Assembly (NCBI RefSeq): GCF_006539565.1
Contig: NZ_BJNG01000005.1
Span: 124,001-188,000 of the forward strand
Length of the DNA: 64,000 bases
Direction: 5' to 3'
Origin: Pseudonocardia hydrocarbonoxydans
Lineage (GTDB): Bacteria > Actinomycetota > Actinomycetes > Mycobacteriales > Pseudonocardiaceae
Made by a program: the position numbers and the translations under genes. This document shows positions 28,476-38,948 of this stretch, piece after piece. The notes under the pieces were generated by a model, which saw only the letters and a program-made list of their open reading frames with translations, was not told where the DNA came from and did not search any database. Position 1 is the stretch's first letter. Every line of letters starts with the position of its first letter.

Positions 28476-28838
28476 TCAGTCGTCGAGGAGGTTGGCCTGG
28501 TTCACGCTGTCGTCGTTGACGCAGGAGGCCGCGCCGTCGGCGTCGGCGCTCCCGGCGGCGGGGCCGCCCAGGATGCCCAGCAGGTTGCCCACGCCGGCGG
28601 CGACGGGGATCGCCGGGCAGACGTTGACGTCGTTGAGGGCGTTGACGTCGCCGACGTTGACCAGGCCGAGCTGGTTGCTCTCACGGTCGTTGTCGACGCG
28701 GTTGACCTGACGGTCGTCGCCGCCACGGCCGTCGCGGCCGCCGTCGCCGTCCCACTTGACCCCGGCGAAGGCGAGCGGGCTCACCGCGAGCAGACCAGCG
28801 GCGGTTGCGGCAACGAGGATGCCAGCCTTCTTCAGCAC
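28476..28838 (-). CDS. Small secreted protein, rodlin-like build
   Basis: A 120-residue exported protein. Signal peptide at residues 1-25 (LKKAGILVAATAAGLLAVSPLAFA), cleavage after AFA. The mature part is Asn/Asp/Gly-rich with NQLGLVNVGDVNALNDVNVC, two cysteines (NVCPAI, ASCVND) and an ending SVNQANLLDD. Spacing of NxxxLxNV units resembles rodlins and similar actinomycete surface proteins, but I am not sure of the family. GTG with AGGAGA 6 bases upstream. Probably cell-surface located. Confidence 0.6.
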   Translation of the reverse strand: MLKKAGILVAATAAGLLAVSPLAFAGVKWDGDGGRDGRGGDDRQVNRVDNDRESNQLGLVNVGDVNALNDVNVCPAIPVAAGVGNLLGILGGPAAGSADADGAASCVNDDSVNQANLLDD

Positions 28839-29216
28839 AGTACTTCTCCTGTCGAGTGATCCGAATGCCAGCCTGTGAGGGGGAGCCTCGCTGACAGGAA
28901 TAAAGCTATCCGGATTCACCCAGCGAACCGCTATCAACTACCACCATCGTGTGAATGCAAATACTCGACGTGAGGATACTCGTCTATTCCGGGAGGCTCC
29001 CGCGGCCGGAATACCCTCAGGTCACCGCGTTACCGTCACTCTCCGCGTTGACGCATCACCCGATCGTCCGAACATCGCTTTCCCGAACTACGCACCGTGA
29101 TCCACCCCCTGAACGGGCATCACCCGTCACCCGGACCAGATGGGCCCGAAAAGGGAGTTGACCGGGCCGGATCACCGTGTGTCGACGCGTTCACCGGCCC
29201 GATCGGGCCCGACGGG
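28839..29216. other. Intergenic region, AT-richer than surroundings
   Basis: No convincing gene. It holds the leftward promoter of the small secreted protein and, at 29196-29209, the 14-base palindrome GGCCCGATCGGGCC just after the stop of the next leftward gene, a likely terminator. The lower GC content fits a regulated promoter zone. Confidence 0.4.
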
Positions 29217-30146
29217 TCAGGACAGCGGCGGGATACTGGGGAACTTCGGCAGCTTCGGCACCAGATCCGTGACCGGGTCGAGCACCTCCAGGCGCTCCAC
29301 CTCGCCGCACGCCACGAGCGTGTAGCTCACAGGGTTGACGGGCAGCGCCGTGGCGGTGGAGAAGTCGTGCTGGACCTCGCGGATCGACATCGTCCCGGCC
29401 TGCAGCGCGTAGCGGGCGCCCAGCGGGTTGGCGGCCGAGAGCGTGCCGTTGCCGTCCTCGTCGACCTCCCACTCCCCGACCGTCTGCTCCGCGGGCAGCG
29501 GGTTGGTCCCGTCGAGGATGCAGGGGTTGTTGTTGGTGGCACTGCTCGTCGCCCCGTAGAAGAAGCTGACGTAGCGCGAGTCCGGGTTCAGCCCCGTGGC
29601 CGTGGCCACGACGCGCTCGGCGTCGATCGTGGCGGAGCCGGTGACGCCCGAGTCGTTCTTCTCCAGCAGCGTCACGTCGGTGGAGCCGGCCTCCGCGGCG
29701 GGCAGCGCCGCCGCCGACTCCTCCCCGGCCGGTGCCGCACCGTCCTCCTGCCCGGCGTCCTCCTCATCCGGGACCTCGTCTGCGGCGGCATCGTCGGTGG
29801 CGTCCTCCGCCGGGGCGTCCTGCGCGGCCGCGCTGTCCCGGACCACGTCGGCACCGGTGACCGGGCCGGTGTCCGCGGAGTCGGAGTCCGCATCGGAGTC
29901 CGCATCGGCGTCCGCGTCGGCGTCGGAGGCGTCCGGGCCGGTACCCAGCGCCGAGCCGAGCAGCGTCCCCGCCCCGTCGACGGGGGCGGGCGGGGGCGGG
30001 TCGTCGTCGGCGAGGGCCACGGCGGGACCGGCGACGAGCAGCGCCGCGGCGAGCGGGCCCGCGGCGGCGAACCGGACGGGGCCGCGGGGGGCGGCGTGGC
30101 GCGGGCGGCCGGGGCGGGAGGCGGGACGGAGCCGGTGACGGCCCAT
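29217..30146 (-). CDS. Secreted protein with acidic low-complexity region
   Basis: A 309-residue exported protein. The long basic N-region and hydrophobic core (residues 1-46, ending AVALA before DDD) form a signal peptide. Residues 70-160 are almost only Asp, Ala, Ser and Glu, with DADADADADSDADSDS. The C-terminal domain (about 165-300) has TGLNPDSRYVSFFYG, NPCILDG and TLVACGEVERL, a beta-rich pattern with two cysteines that I cannot name. GGAAGGAGA precedes the ATG at 30146. It is probably an extracellular, wall-associated protein; the acidic part may bind cations. Confidence 0.7.
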   Translation of the reverse strand: MGRHRLRPASRPGRPRHAAPRGPVRFAAAGPLAAALLVAGPAVALADDDPPPPAPVDGAGTLLGSALGTGPDASDADADADADSDADSDSADTGPVTGADVVRDSAAAQDAPAEDATDDAAADEVPDEEDAGQEDGAAPAGEESAAALPAAEAGSTDVTLLEKNDSGVTGSATIDAERVVATATGLNPDSRYVSFFYGATSSATNNNPCILDGTNPLPAEQTVGEWEVDEDGNGTLSAANPLGARYALQAGTMSIREVQHDFSTATALPVNPVSYTLVACGEVERLEVLDPVTDLVPKLPKFPSIPPLS

Positions 30147-30447
30147 GGCTGGTCTCCTTCCGCCCTCGGGGGAAGGTTCGTCGCGGGGAGCGTCCGAGGG
30201 CGTGGGGACCGACGGTACGAAGGCGACCGCAGCCGTGGCCGAATCTGAGAACGCAGGTTGCGCCCGCACGGCCGAATGCCGTCCGGACGCGACGATCGGC
30301 GGTACGGCTAGCCCGATCGGCGCAACGCCGTGCGCCGATGACCAAGGGCGTTCTCAGGAAAGCCGTTCGTCGCGGACGGCGGCCGTCCACGGCTCTCGGT
30401 GGTCCAACGAGCGAACCCCGCCCCGGTGACGCGCGAACGTGGCCCGC
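30147..30447. other. Intergenic promoter region with spaced inverted repeat
   Basis: No gene seen. TGAGAACGC (30246-30254) and GCGTTCTCA (30348-30356) form an exact 9-base inverted repeat, 93 bases apart, upstream of the secreted-protein gene. It could be a looping operator or chance. Confidence 0.35.
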
Positions 30448-30990
30448 TCAGCCGGTGCGGCGGGTCCGCGGGTCGCCCAGCTCGGCCAGGAGCGGGGCCT
30501 GCAGCGCGGCCCACGGCGACAGCTCCCCGGAGGCGGCGGCGTCGAGGAAGCGCTCCCAGCCCCACCACTGCCAGGCCTCGACCTCGCCGGGCCGGGGGCG
30601 CGGGTCGGCGTCGAGGGTGCAGACGAACACCGGGCAGAACTCGTTCTCCTCGATCCCGGCGGCGTCGGAGGCGCGGTAGGCGAAGTCGGGCAGCACCAGG
30701 CGCAGGTCGTGGGCCCGCACGCCGAGCTCGTGGTCCAGGCGCCGGTGCACGGCGTCGGCGAGGTCCTCCCCCGGTGCCGGGTGGCCGCAGCAGGTGCCCG
30801 TCCACACCAGCGGGAACGCCCGCTTCACGCCCGCCCGCTGCGTCACCAGCACCCGGCCGGCGGCGTCGAACCCGTAGCAGGAGAACGCCAGGTGGCGCGG
30901 GGTGCTGGTGCCGTGGACGGTGGCCTTGTCGGCGACGCCCGTCGGGCGCCCGCCGTCGTCGACGAGGACGACCTGCTCGGGGGAGGACAT
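30448..30990 (-). CDS. idi: Isopentenyl-diphosphate delta-isomerase (type 1)
   Basis: A 180-residue Nudix-fold isomerase. The catalytic cysteine lies in WTGTCCGHPAPGE (about residue 68) and the catalytic glutamate in GIEENEFCPVF (about 117). It interconverts isopentenyl and dimethylallyl diphosphate in isoprenoid synthesis and needs Mg/Mn and Zn. Its length matches the family (about 180). A single gene after a terminator. C-terminal WEWW-type aromatic segment (VEAWQWWGWERF) is typical. Confidence 0.93.
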   Translation of the reverse strand: MSSPEQVVLVDDGGRPTGVADKATVHGTSTPRHLAFSCYGFDAAGRVLVTQRAGVKRAFPLVWTGTCCGHPAPGEDLADAVHRRLDHELGVRAHDLRLVLPDFAYRASDAAGIEENEFCPVFVCTLDADPRPRPGEVEAWQWWGWERFLDAAASGELSPWAALQAPLLAELGDPRTRRTG

Positions 30991-31068
30991 ACCGCCCAGC
31001 CTGCCATCGCCCCGTCGGGGCCGCCGCCCGGACCGCCCGATCGGCGATGCGCGCGCGTACCCACCGCC

Positions 31069-31098
31069 CCGGCGCGCACCGTCGACGGTGCGCGCCGG
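31069..31098 (-). terminator. 30-base perfect palindrome
   Basis: Two 12-base arms flank GTCGAC, itself palindromic, so the whole 30 bases are self-complementary. It lies 61 bases after the FdhF-like stop and before idi, and most simply ends the former transcript. Confidence 0.6.
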
Positions 31099-31158
31099 AG
31101 CGCGGGATGCGCGCGGGCCCGAGGCCGGGTGCGTGCGACAGGTGCCGAGGACAGGCGC

Positions 31159-33537
<2,379 letters not shown>

Positions 33538-33649
33538 GCGGCCGGATACCCGATCCGGACGGTGTTCAGCCCTCCGGTGTAACCCCCGGGGCCCCGCGCG
33601 CGTCCTCCTTCACGACACCCGCCGCCGAGACCCCCCGAAGGTGATCCTC

Positions 33650-34180
33650 ATGTCCGAGTCCTACGTCCCCGAGCCCTACGTCGTCGAGGCCGTCGACGCC
33701 GACGGCGACGGCTACCAGGAGACCACCGTCCTCGACTCCGACGGCGACGGTCTCGCCGACACCGCGCTCGTCGACGTCGACGGGGACGGCTACGCCGACG
33801 TCGCCGCGTTCGACAACGTCGCCGACGGCGAGTTCGTGGCCGACGTCGTGGCCCTCGACGTCGACGGCGACGGGTACGCCGACGTCGTCGCCGACGACAC
33901 CGATCTCGACGGCGTGTTCGACTCCGTCACCCACCCCGTCGACACCCCGCTCACCGACGCCAACCCCTACGGCGCCACCGGCCACCACCCGGGCACCGAC
34001 GAGGGCACCACCTACAGCGGCCCGTTCGAGGGCGGCGCCGAGGCCGCGCCGGGCGGCACCGGCGAGGGCCGGGTCATCGCCGGCGAGGGCGGCGACGCGA
34101 TCTACGTCGACCCCGACGGCGGGGTCTCGTTCTCCGGGTCGGACCTCGCAGGGAACTCGTACTCCTACGACGGCGGCTGA
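33650..34180 (+). CDS. Calcium-binding-like DxDGDG repeat protein
   Basis: A 176-residue, very acidic protein. Five units of the type DADGDGYQET, DSDGDGLADT, DVDGDGYADV, DVDGDGYADV and DTDLDGVFDS at residues 14-95 match the calcium loops of thrombospondin type 3/dockerin-like repeats. The rest is Gly-rich. It has no signal peptide, unlike most such proteins. GAAGGTGA precedes the ATG at 33650. It may buffer Ca2+ or bind it reversibly in the cytosol; the partner is unknown. Confidence 0.7.
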   Translation: MSESYVPEPYVVEAVDADGDGYQETTVLDSDGDGLADTALVDVDGDGYADVAAFDNVADGEFVADVVALDVDGDGYADVVADDTDLDGVFDSVTHPVDTPLTDANPYGATGHHPGTDEGTTYSGPFEGGAEAAPGGTGEGRVIAGEGGDAIYVDPDGGVSFSGSDLAGNSYSYDGG

Positions 34181-34497
34181 CCGGGTGGCACGAGGAGCGT
34201 CACCACGCCGGCGTCGAGATCGACGACCGTGCGGGGTGGCGCTCCGTCGTCCTGCCCGGCGGGCAGCAGCGACCGGGAGTGGCGTTCCTCCTGCTCCCGG
34301 CGCTTCGCCCCCGTGAAGAAGGCGTCGATCTCCTCGAAGCCCGTTCCCGACAGCCGGTGCGGCCCGGCGCCCCGCCCGCGCCAGGGCAGCAGGCTGCGCC
34401 CCCGCGCCCACAGCCCGAGGCGTTCCAGTGCCACGAGCAGGACCAGCAGGCACACCAGCCCCGGCAGCGTCAGCGCGAACAGCGCACCCGGGCCCAT
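34165..34497 (-). CDS. DUF6191-like one-helix membrane protein
   Basis: A 110-residue protein. N-terminal helix (about residues 5-25, LFALTLPGLVCLLVLLVALE) is followed by GFEEIDAFFTGAKRREQEER, the conserved part of small actinobacterial DUF6191-type proteins. Function unknown. Its 3' end overlaps the convergent DxDGDG gene by 16 bases. Confidence 0.65.
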   Translation of the reverse strand: MGPGALFALTLPGLVCLLVLLVALERLGLWARGRSLLPWRGRGAGPHRLSGTGFEEIDAFFTGAKRREQEERHSRSLLPAGQDDGAPPRTVVDLDAGVVTLLVPPGQPPS

Positions 34498-34577
34498 CCC
34501 CCGAGCCTGCCGACACCCGGGTGCCCGGGCAAGGCCCGGTGCGGGACGCCGTCGGTGAGGGACAGCGCCGGGGCGCG

Positions 34578-34600
34578 CCGTTGTCCGGTCGGGACAACGG
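34578..34600. promoter_or_regulatory. Perfect dyad operator upstream of stand-alone BMC-H
   Basis: CCGTTGTCC-N5-GGACAACGG, 59 bases before the BMC-H ATG. The core TTGTCC-N5-GGACAA recurs at 49777-49793 and as single good halves at 42493-42519. Best candidate binding site of the nearby GAF/PucR regulator. Confidence 0.7.
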
Positions 34601-34659
34601 CACCGGCGCGTCCCCGGCCTACCGTGGACCCGCGGGCCCGTGCCCGGCGAGGGAGCGTG

Positions 34660-34959
34660 ATGGCGATGGCGAGCGGTGCACTGGGCATGGTCGAGACCCG
34701 GGGGCTGGTCGGCGCCCTGGAGGCGGCCGACGCGATGGTGAAGTCGGCGAACGTCGAGGTGGAGGGCTACCGCACGCTGCGCAACGGCCAGGTCTCGATC
34801 CTGGTCCGGGGCGACGTCGGCGCCGTCCGGGCCGCCGTCGACGCCGGGTCCGCCGCCGCGGCCGCCGTCGGCGAGCTCTACGTCGCCCGCGTCCTGCCCC
34901 GCCCGGACCCGGGCACCGAGACGGTGATCGGCGAGGCCGTCACGGCGACGCGGACCTGA
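34660..34959 (+). CDS. BMC-H shell protein with unusual pore loop (stand-alone)
   Basis: A 99-residue single BMC-domain protein ([20 protein letters not shown], then [15 protein letters not shown]), expected to form hexagonal shell tiles. The pore segment reads YRTLRNGQVS where PduA has YEKIGSGLVT. The pore Gly-Ser is therefore Arg-Asn, predicting a basic, polar pore. It is transcribed toward the main BMC operon from its own promoter with a perfect dyad, and its last 20 bases overlap the regulator gene. ATG at 34660 with GAGGGAG upstream. Confidence 0.93.
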   Translation: MAMASGALGMVETRGLVGALEAADAMVKSANVEVEGYRTLRNGQVSILVRGDVGAVRAAVDAGSAAAAAVGELYVARVLPRPDPGTETVIGEAVTATRT

Positions 34960-37036
34960 CCACGGGGCCGGCCGCGTCCCCCTCGGCCTCGGGCTCCCCG
35001 GTGACCTGCAGCAGCCGCAGCGCGAAGTCGGCGCGCATCCGGTCCTCGTGCCGGCTCAGGTCGAGACCGGTGAGCTGTTTGATGCGTTCCAGGCGGTAGC
35101 GCAGCGTCTTGTGGTGGACGAACAGCCGCTCGGCGGCCACCCGCTGCGAGCAGTCGGCGTCGAAGAAGGCGCGCAGCGTCCGGATCAGGGACCCGTCGTT
35201 GTCGCGGTCGTAGGTCAGCAGCGGGCCGGTGACCTCCTCGACGAAGGTCATCAGGTCCGGGTCGTCGCCGGAACCCAGCAGCAGCCGCACGATGCCCAGC
35301 TCCTCGTAGAGGAACGCGTTCCCCCCGCCGAGCCGGTGCGCGGCCGACAGCGCGGTGCGCGCCTCGTTCAGCGCGCTGGGCAGCTCCACGACGTCGTCGT
35401 GCGGGCGGCTGATCCCCCAGGTCAGGCGCAGCCCGTCGCTGCCGTCGCGGACGGCCGCGCCCATCCGCACGGCCAGGTCCCGCACCTGCACCCGGTCGAC
35501 GTCGGACACCACCACGACGACGAAGTCGCCCCGCAGGCTGGCCAGCGACGTCGCGCGCCCCCCGTCGACGGCGCGGAGGGCGCGCACCGCGTCGCGGCGG
35601 ACGCGGTCGGTCTGCGAGGTGTCCCAGCCGAGGTCCGCGGCGAGCTCCTCCACGTTCTCCAGGCGGCCGTAGAGCACGCGCAGGGCGCCGCCGAGCGGGA
35701 CGTTGAGCTGCTGGGCGCGGGTGCGCGCGGCGATCCGGTGCTCGACCGGGCCCTGCAGCAGGTCCCACAGCACCTGCTCCAGCGCCTCGGACCGCGCGCG
35801 GCTCGCGGCACGCTCGCGCAGCAGGGCCAGCGAGCACGCCATGGCCACCTGGCCCGCGACCACGTCCATCATCTCCGCGGAGATGCCGTCCGGGCGCAGC
35901 AGGACCCAGCCGATGCGGTCGCCGTCGGCGTGCACCGGCTGGGTCCACACCGGGTGACCGCCCAGCGTGGTGCGCCCGGCGCGGGTGCCGGCGGGCACGC
36001 TCCCCGGCAGCTCGACGGTGAGGTCACGGCCGCCGTGGGAGGCCACCAGCGCGCCGCGGGTGTCGTAGATGCCGACCTGGCAGTGCAGCTCCCCGCCGAC
36101 CGTCCGCGCGATCGCCGGCAGCCCGCCCCCGTCGCGGACGGTCAGCAGCAGCGTCTGCTGCAGGCGCGACGAGCGGTCCAACACCGCGACCTGGCTGCGC
36201 AGCGCCTCCCCCGCCAGCTCCATCTCGCGGACGGCCGCGGCCTGCTCGTCGTGCAGCCGGGCGTTGTCGATCGCGACCGACGCGACGTCGGCGAAGGTGA
36301 CCATCCGCCGGACGTCGCGCTCGGTGAACAGCGACGGGCGCCGCCGCCACACCTCCAGCACCCCGACCAGGCGGCCGTGCAGGCGCAGCGGCACCGCCAG
36401 CGCGGACTGGGTCTGCTCCTGCACGGCCAGCGACACGAAGTCCTGGGTGATGGTGCGGTCGTCGAGGTAGTTGTCGACCTTCGCCGGCCGCCCGGTGAGG
36501 AACACCAGCCCGGCGACGCCCTGACCGCGGCGCATCCGCAGGCGCGCGGTCTCGACCACCCGGTTGCCGACGCACGAGCGCATCCGCACCTCGTCGTCCT
36601 CGCGCAGGAACACCCCGCAGATGTCGGCGTCGAGCAGCTTGGAGGTGCGGTCGGCGATGGAGAGCAGCACCTGGTCCAGGTCGCGCACCGACAGCAGCCG
36701 CTCGACGACGTCGCGCACCACCGCGGTCTCCGCGGCCTCGGCGACGGCGCCGTCGCGCGCGGCGTCGCGGGCGGCGGCGAGGGTGAGCCAGACCGTCGCC
36801 CGGCGCAGCAGGGCCCGGGTGGCGGCCGGCACCGGGACGGCCCACTGCAGCTCCCGCTCGTCGCCGGTGGCGCGCACGGTGACCGCCGCCCCGACCACGC
36901 GGGCCGCCAGCGCGACGAGCTCCACCTCGGCGGCGGCGGCGTCGGCCGGCACCCGGGCGAGGAGGTCCTCCAGCTCCGCGGCGGGGTCGTCGACGAGCCG
37001 CAGCGCCGCCCGACCCGCGCGTTCGGACGGCGTCAT
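34940..37036 (-). CDS. GAF-PucR family regulator of the BMC locus
   Basis: A 698-residue regulator. A GAF domain (about 105-260, with DADICGVFLREDDE and SALAVPLRLHGRLVGVLEVW), a coiled-coil linker, a second sensor-like stretch, a degenerate GGDEF-like domain (about 450-570) and a C-terminal PucR/CdaR helix-turn-helix (CSQRVAAERLFVHHKTLRYRLERI, about 625-650). This family usually activates catabolic operons in response to substrate. It is the last gene of the shell operon and overlaps the alcohol dehydrogenase stop. It is the obvious reader of the TTGTCC-N5-GGACAA dyads; inference. Confidence 0.88.
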   Translation of the reverse strand: MTPSERAGRAALRLVDDPAAELEDLLARVPADAAAAEVELVALAARVVGAAVTVRATGDERELQWAVPVPAATRALLRRATVWLTLAAARDAARDGAVAEAAETAVVRDVVERLLSVRDLDQVLLSIADRTSKLLDADICGVFLREDDEVRMRSCVGNRVVETARLRMRRGQGVAGLVFLTGRPAKVDNYLDDRTITQDFVSLAVQEQTQSALAVPLRLHGRLVGVLEVWRRRPSLFTERDVRRMVTFADVASVAIDNARLHDEQAAAVREMELAGEALRSQVAVLDRSSRLQQTLLLTVRDGGGLPAIARTVGGELHCQVGIYDTRGALVASHGGRDLTVELPGSVPAGTRAGRTTLGGHPVWTQPVHADGDRIGWVLLRPDGISAEMMDVVAGQVAMACSLALLRERAASRARSEALEQVLWDLLQGPVEHRIAARTRAQQLNVPLGGALRVLYGRLENVEELAADLGWDTSQTDRVRRDAVRALRAVDGGRATSLASLRGDFVVVVVSDVDRVQVRDLAVRMGAAVRDGSDGLRLTWGISRPHDDVVELPSALNEARTALSAAHRLGGGNAFLYEELGIVRLLLGSGDDPDLMTFVEEVTGPLLTYDRDNDGSLIRTLRAFFDADCSQRVAAERLFVHHKTLRYRLERIKQLTGLDLSRHEDRMRADFALRLLQVTGEPEAEGDAAGPVVRSASP

Positions 37037-38079
37037 CGCCCCTCCTGGACCGCGATCAGCGCCTTGAGGGTACGTCGCCCGGCCATGCGTGCATATGCCT
37101 GCGGGACGCCGTCGAGCGGCACGGTCTCCGAGGCCACGACCGCCGGATCGAGCGCCCCCGAGCGCACCAGCGCCAGCAGCGGCCCGGCGTCGCGGGCGAG
37201 GTCGCCGATCGCGAAGGCCAGCGTCAGCTCGTCGGCGAAGGCCCGGGCCACCGGCAGCTCCCAGCCCGGGTCGGTGTGCACCCCGACCGAGACGACGGTG
37301 CCGCGGCGGCGCACCAGCGCGCACGCGGCGTCCAGGCCGCGGCGGCCGCCGACCGCGTCGACGACGGCGTCGGCGCCGCGGCCGTCGGTGAGCCGGTCGA
37401 CGAGCGCGCGGGCGTCGTCCGGGGCGGCCACGACCGCGCCCTGGGCCGCGGCGAGCTCCCGGCGGTCCCCGACCGGTTCGACGAGCACGACGATCCCGGC
37501 GCCGCACGCCTGCGCGGCGAGCGCGGTGAGCTGCCCGACCGGGCCCCCGCCGACCACCGCGACGGTGTCGCCCGGCGCGATCCCGGCCCGGCGCACCGCG
37601 GCGTACCCGGTGGCCAGGGTGTCGCCCAGGAAGACCGCGGCGTCGACGTCCACCCCGGCGGGCACCGGCTGCAGGACGGTGTCGGCGTGCGGCACCCGGA
37701 CAAGCTCGGCCTGCGCGCCCGCCAGCGGCGGCCCGAACGCCGACCCGGTGCCGAAGAACCGCCGCTGAGCGCACTCCCAGTGGTCGCCGCGGCGACACCA
37801 CCAGCACCGGCCGCACGAGGTGAAGTCGGCCCCGACCACCAGGTCGCCGCGCCGGTGGCCGTGCACCCCCGCACCCGGCTCGACGACCTCCCCGACGAAC
37901 TCGTGCCCGAGCACGAACCCCTCCGGCAGCCCGTCCGGGTGCGCGACGACGTGCAGGTCCGTGCCGCACACCGCCGCGCGGCGCACCCGGACGACGGCGT
38001 CGGTGGGCTCCTCGATCCGGGGGTCGGGCACGGTGTCGACCTCCACCCGGCCCTGCCCCGCGTACACCACGGCCCTCAC
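37033..38079 (-). CDS. Zinc-dependent alcohol dehydrogenase in the BMC operon
   Basis: A 348-residue MDR-type dehydrogenase. Catalytic zinc ligands are in CGTDLHVV (about 39), GHEFVGEV (about 60) and the later conserved region. Structural zinc is held by CGRCWWCRRGDHWEC. The nucleotide site is VVGGGPVGQ. It would oxidise an alcohol or, inside a BMC, reduce aldehyde to regenerate NAD+ for the aldehyde dehydrogenase. Many BMCs use an iron-type enzyme for this; a zinc type is less common. GTG start overlaps the upstream stop. Confidence 0.9.
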   Translation of the reverse strand: MRAVVYAGQGRVEVDTVPDPRIEEPTDAVVRVRRAAVCGTDLHVVAHPDGLPEGFVLGHEFVGEVVEPGAGVHGHRRGDLVVGADFTSCGRCWWCRRGDHWECAQRRFFGTGSAFGPPLAGAQAELVRVPHADTVLQPVPAGVDVDAAVFLGDTLATGYAAVRRAGIAPGDTVAVVGGGPVGQLTALAAQACGAGIVVLVEPVGDRRELAAAQGAVVAAPDDARALVDRLTDGRGADAVVDAVGGRRGLDAACALVRRRGTVVSVGVHTDPGWELPVARAFADELTLAFAIGDLARDAGPLLALVRSGALDPAVVASETVPLDGVPQAYARMAGRRTLKALIAVQEGR

Positions 38080-38948
38080 GGCGGCGGGCGCCCGACGGTC
38101 TCCCGCACCCCGTCGCGGCCCAGCCGGACCTGCACGGCCCGGCCGTCCTGCGGGGCGGTGGCGGGCAGCACCTCCCCGGTGTCGCGGACCATCGCGAGCA
38201 CCATCGCCGCGGCGGCGCTGCCCGGCGCCACGCGCAGGCCGCGGGCCCCGGCCGTCCCGACGACCCGCCGGGCGGCGAACCCCGACGCCCGCCAGGTCGC
38301 CCCGAGGACCGCCGGGTCCCCGGTGACGACGACGAGCGCCGCGTCCGGCGAGGTCGCCGCGATCCGCGCGGCCACCTCCGGTCCGGCGCTCTCCGGGGCG
38401 GCGATCACGACGTGGTCCGCGGGGCCGGCGTCCTCGACCGTCGCGCACCCGCGCACGGCCGTCGCCGCCCCGGCCTGCGCGAGGTCCAGAGCGACCGCGC
38501 GCGCCCGGCCCTCGTCCGCGTCGACCAGGACGATCTCGCCGAACACCGCGGCGTCGGCGAGGCGCAGCGCGGCGACCATGCCGACCCCACCGGCCCCGAC
38601 GACCACGGCCCGCCGGACCGCGCCGGGGCGGACCGCCCGGGGCAGCGGGGCGCCCCGGCGGTACAGCGCGCCCGAGGGCGGGCGGACCGGGCGCGGGGCG
38701 GCGTCCGGGGCGCGGGCCGGTGGACGCGCGGGGCCGGGCGCGGGAGCGGGACGGGCGGGGGCGGGGGCGGGGCGCCGGTCCCCCACGACGGCCGCGGCCG
38801 CGCCCGGGGTGGCGACGACGATCTCCACGCCCCGCTCCCGCGCCCGCTCCCGCGCCAGCGGGGTGAGGAGGTCGCGCGGCCCGACGGCGAGGATCCCGGC
38901 CGCCGCGGCACCGTCGACGTCCTCGGCCCCGATCACGCGCGGGCTCAC
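38076..38948 (-). CDS. Truncated malate/lactate-dehydrogenase-like protein with BMC-type N-terminus
   Basis: A 290-residue protein. Residues 1-45 (RVIGAEDVDGAAAAGILAVG, DLLTPLARERARERGVEIVV) resemble the short TPLAR-type segment on several BMC-associated proteins. A Pro/Ala linker (about 55-105) follows. The Rossmann part has VVVGAGGVGMVAALRLADAA and SGFAARRVVGTAG, as in malate dehydrogenases. The catalytic His/Asp part (GEHGDS region) is missing, so it may bind NAD(H) without turning over malate. Possible roles are cofactor holder or core scaffold. Coupled by GTGA overlaps to BMC-T and the alcohol dehydrogenase. Confidence 0.7.
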   Translation of the reverse strand: MSPRVIGAEDVDGAAAAGILAVGPRDLLTPLARERARERGVEIVVATPGAAAAVVGDRRPAPAPARPAPAPGPARPPARAPDAAPRPVRPPSGALYRRGAPLPRAVRPGAVRRAVVVGAGGVGMVAALRLADAAVFGEIVLVDADEGRARAVALDLAQAGAATAVRGCATVEDAGPADHVVIAAPESAGPEVAARIAATSPDAALVVVTGDPAVLGATWRASGFAARRVVGTAGARGLRVAPGSAAAAMVLAMVRDTGEVLPATAPQDGRAVQVRLGRDGVRETVGRPPP

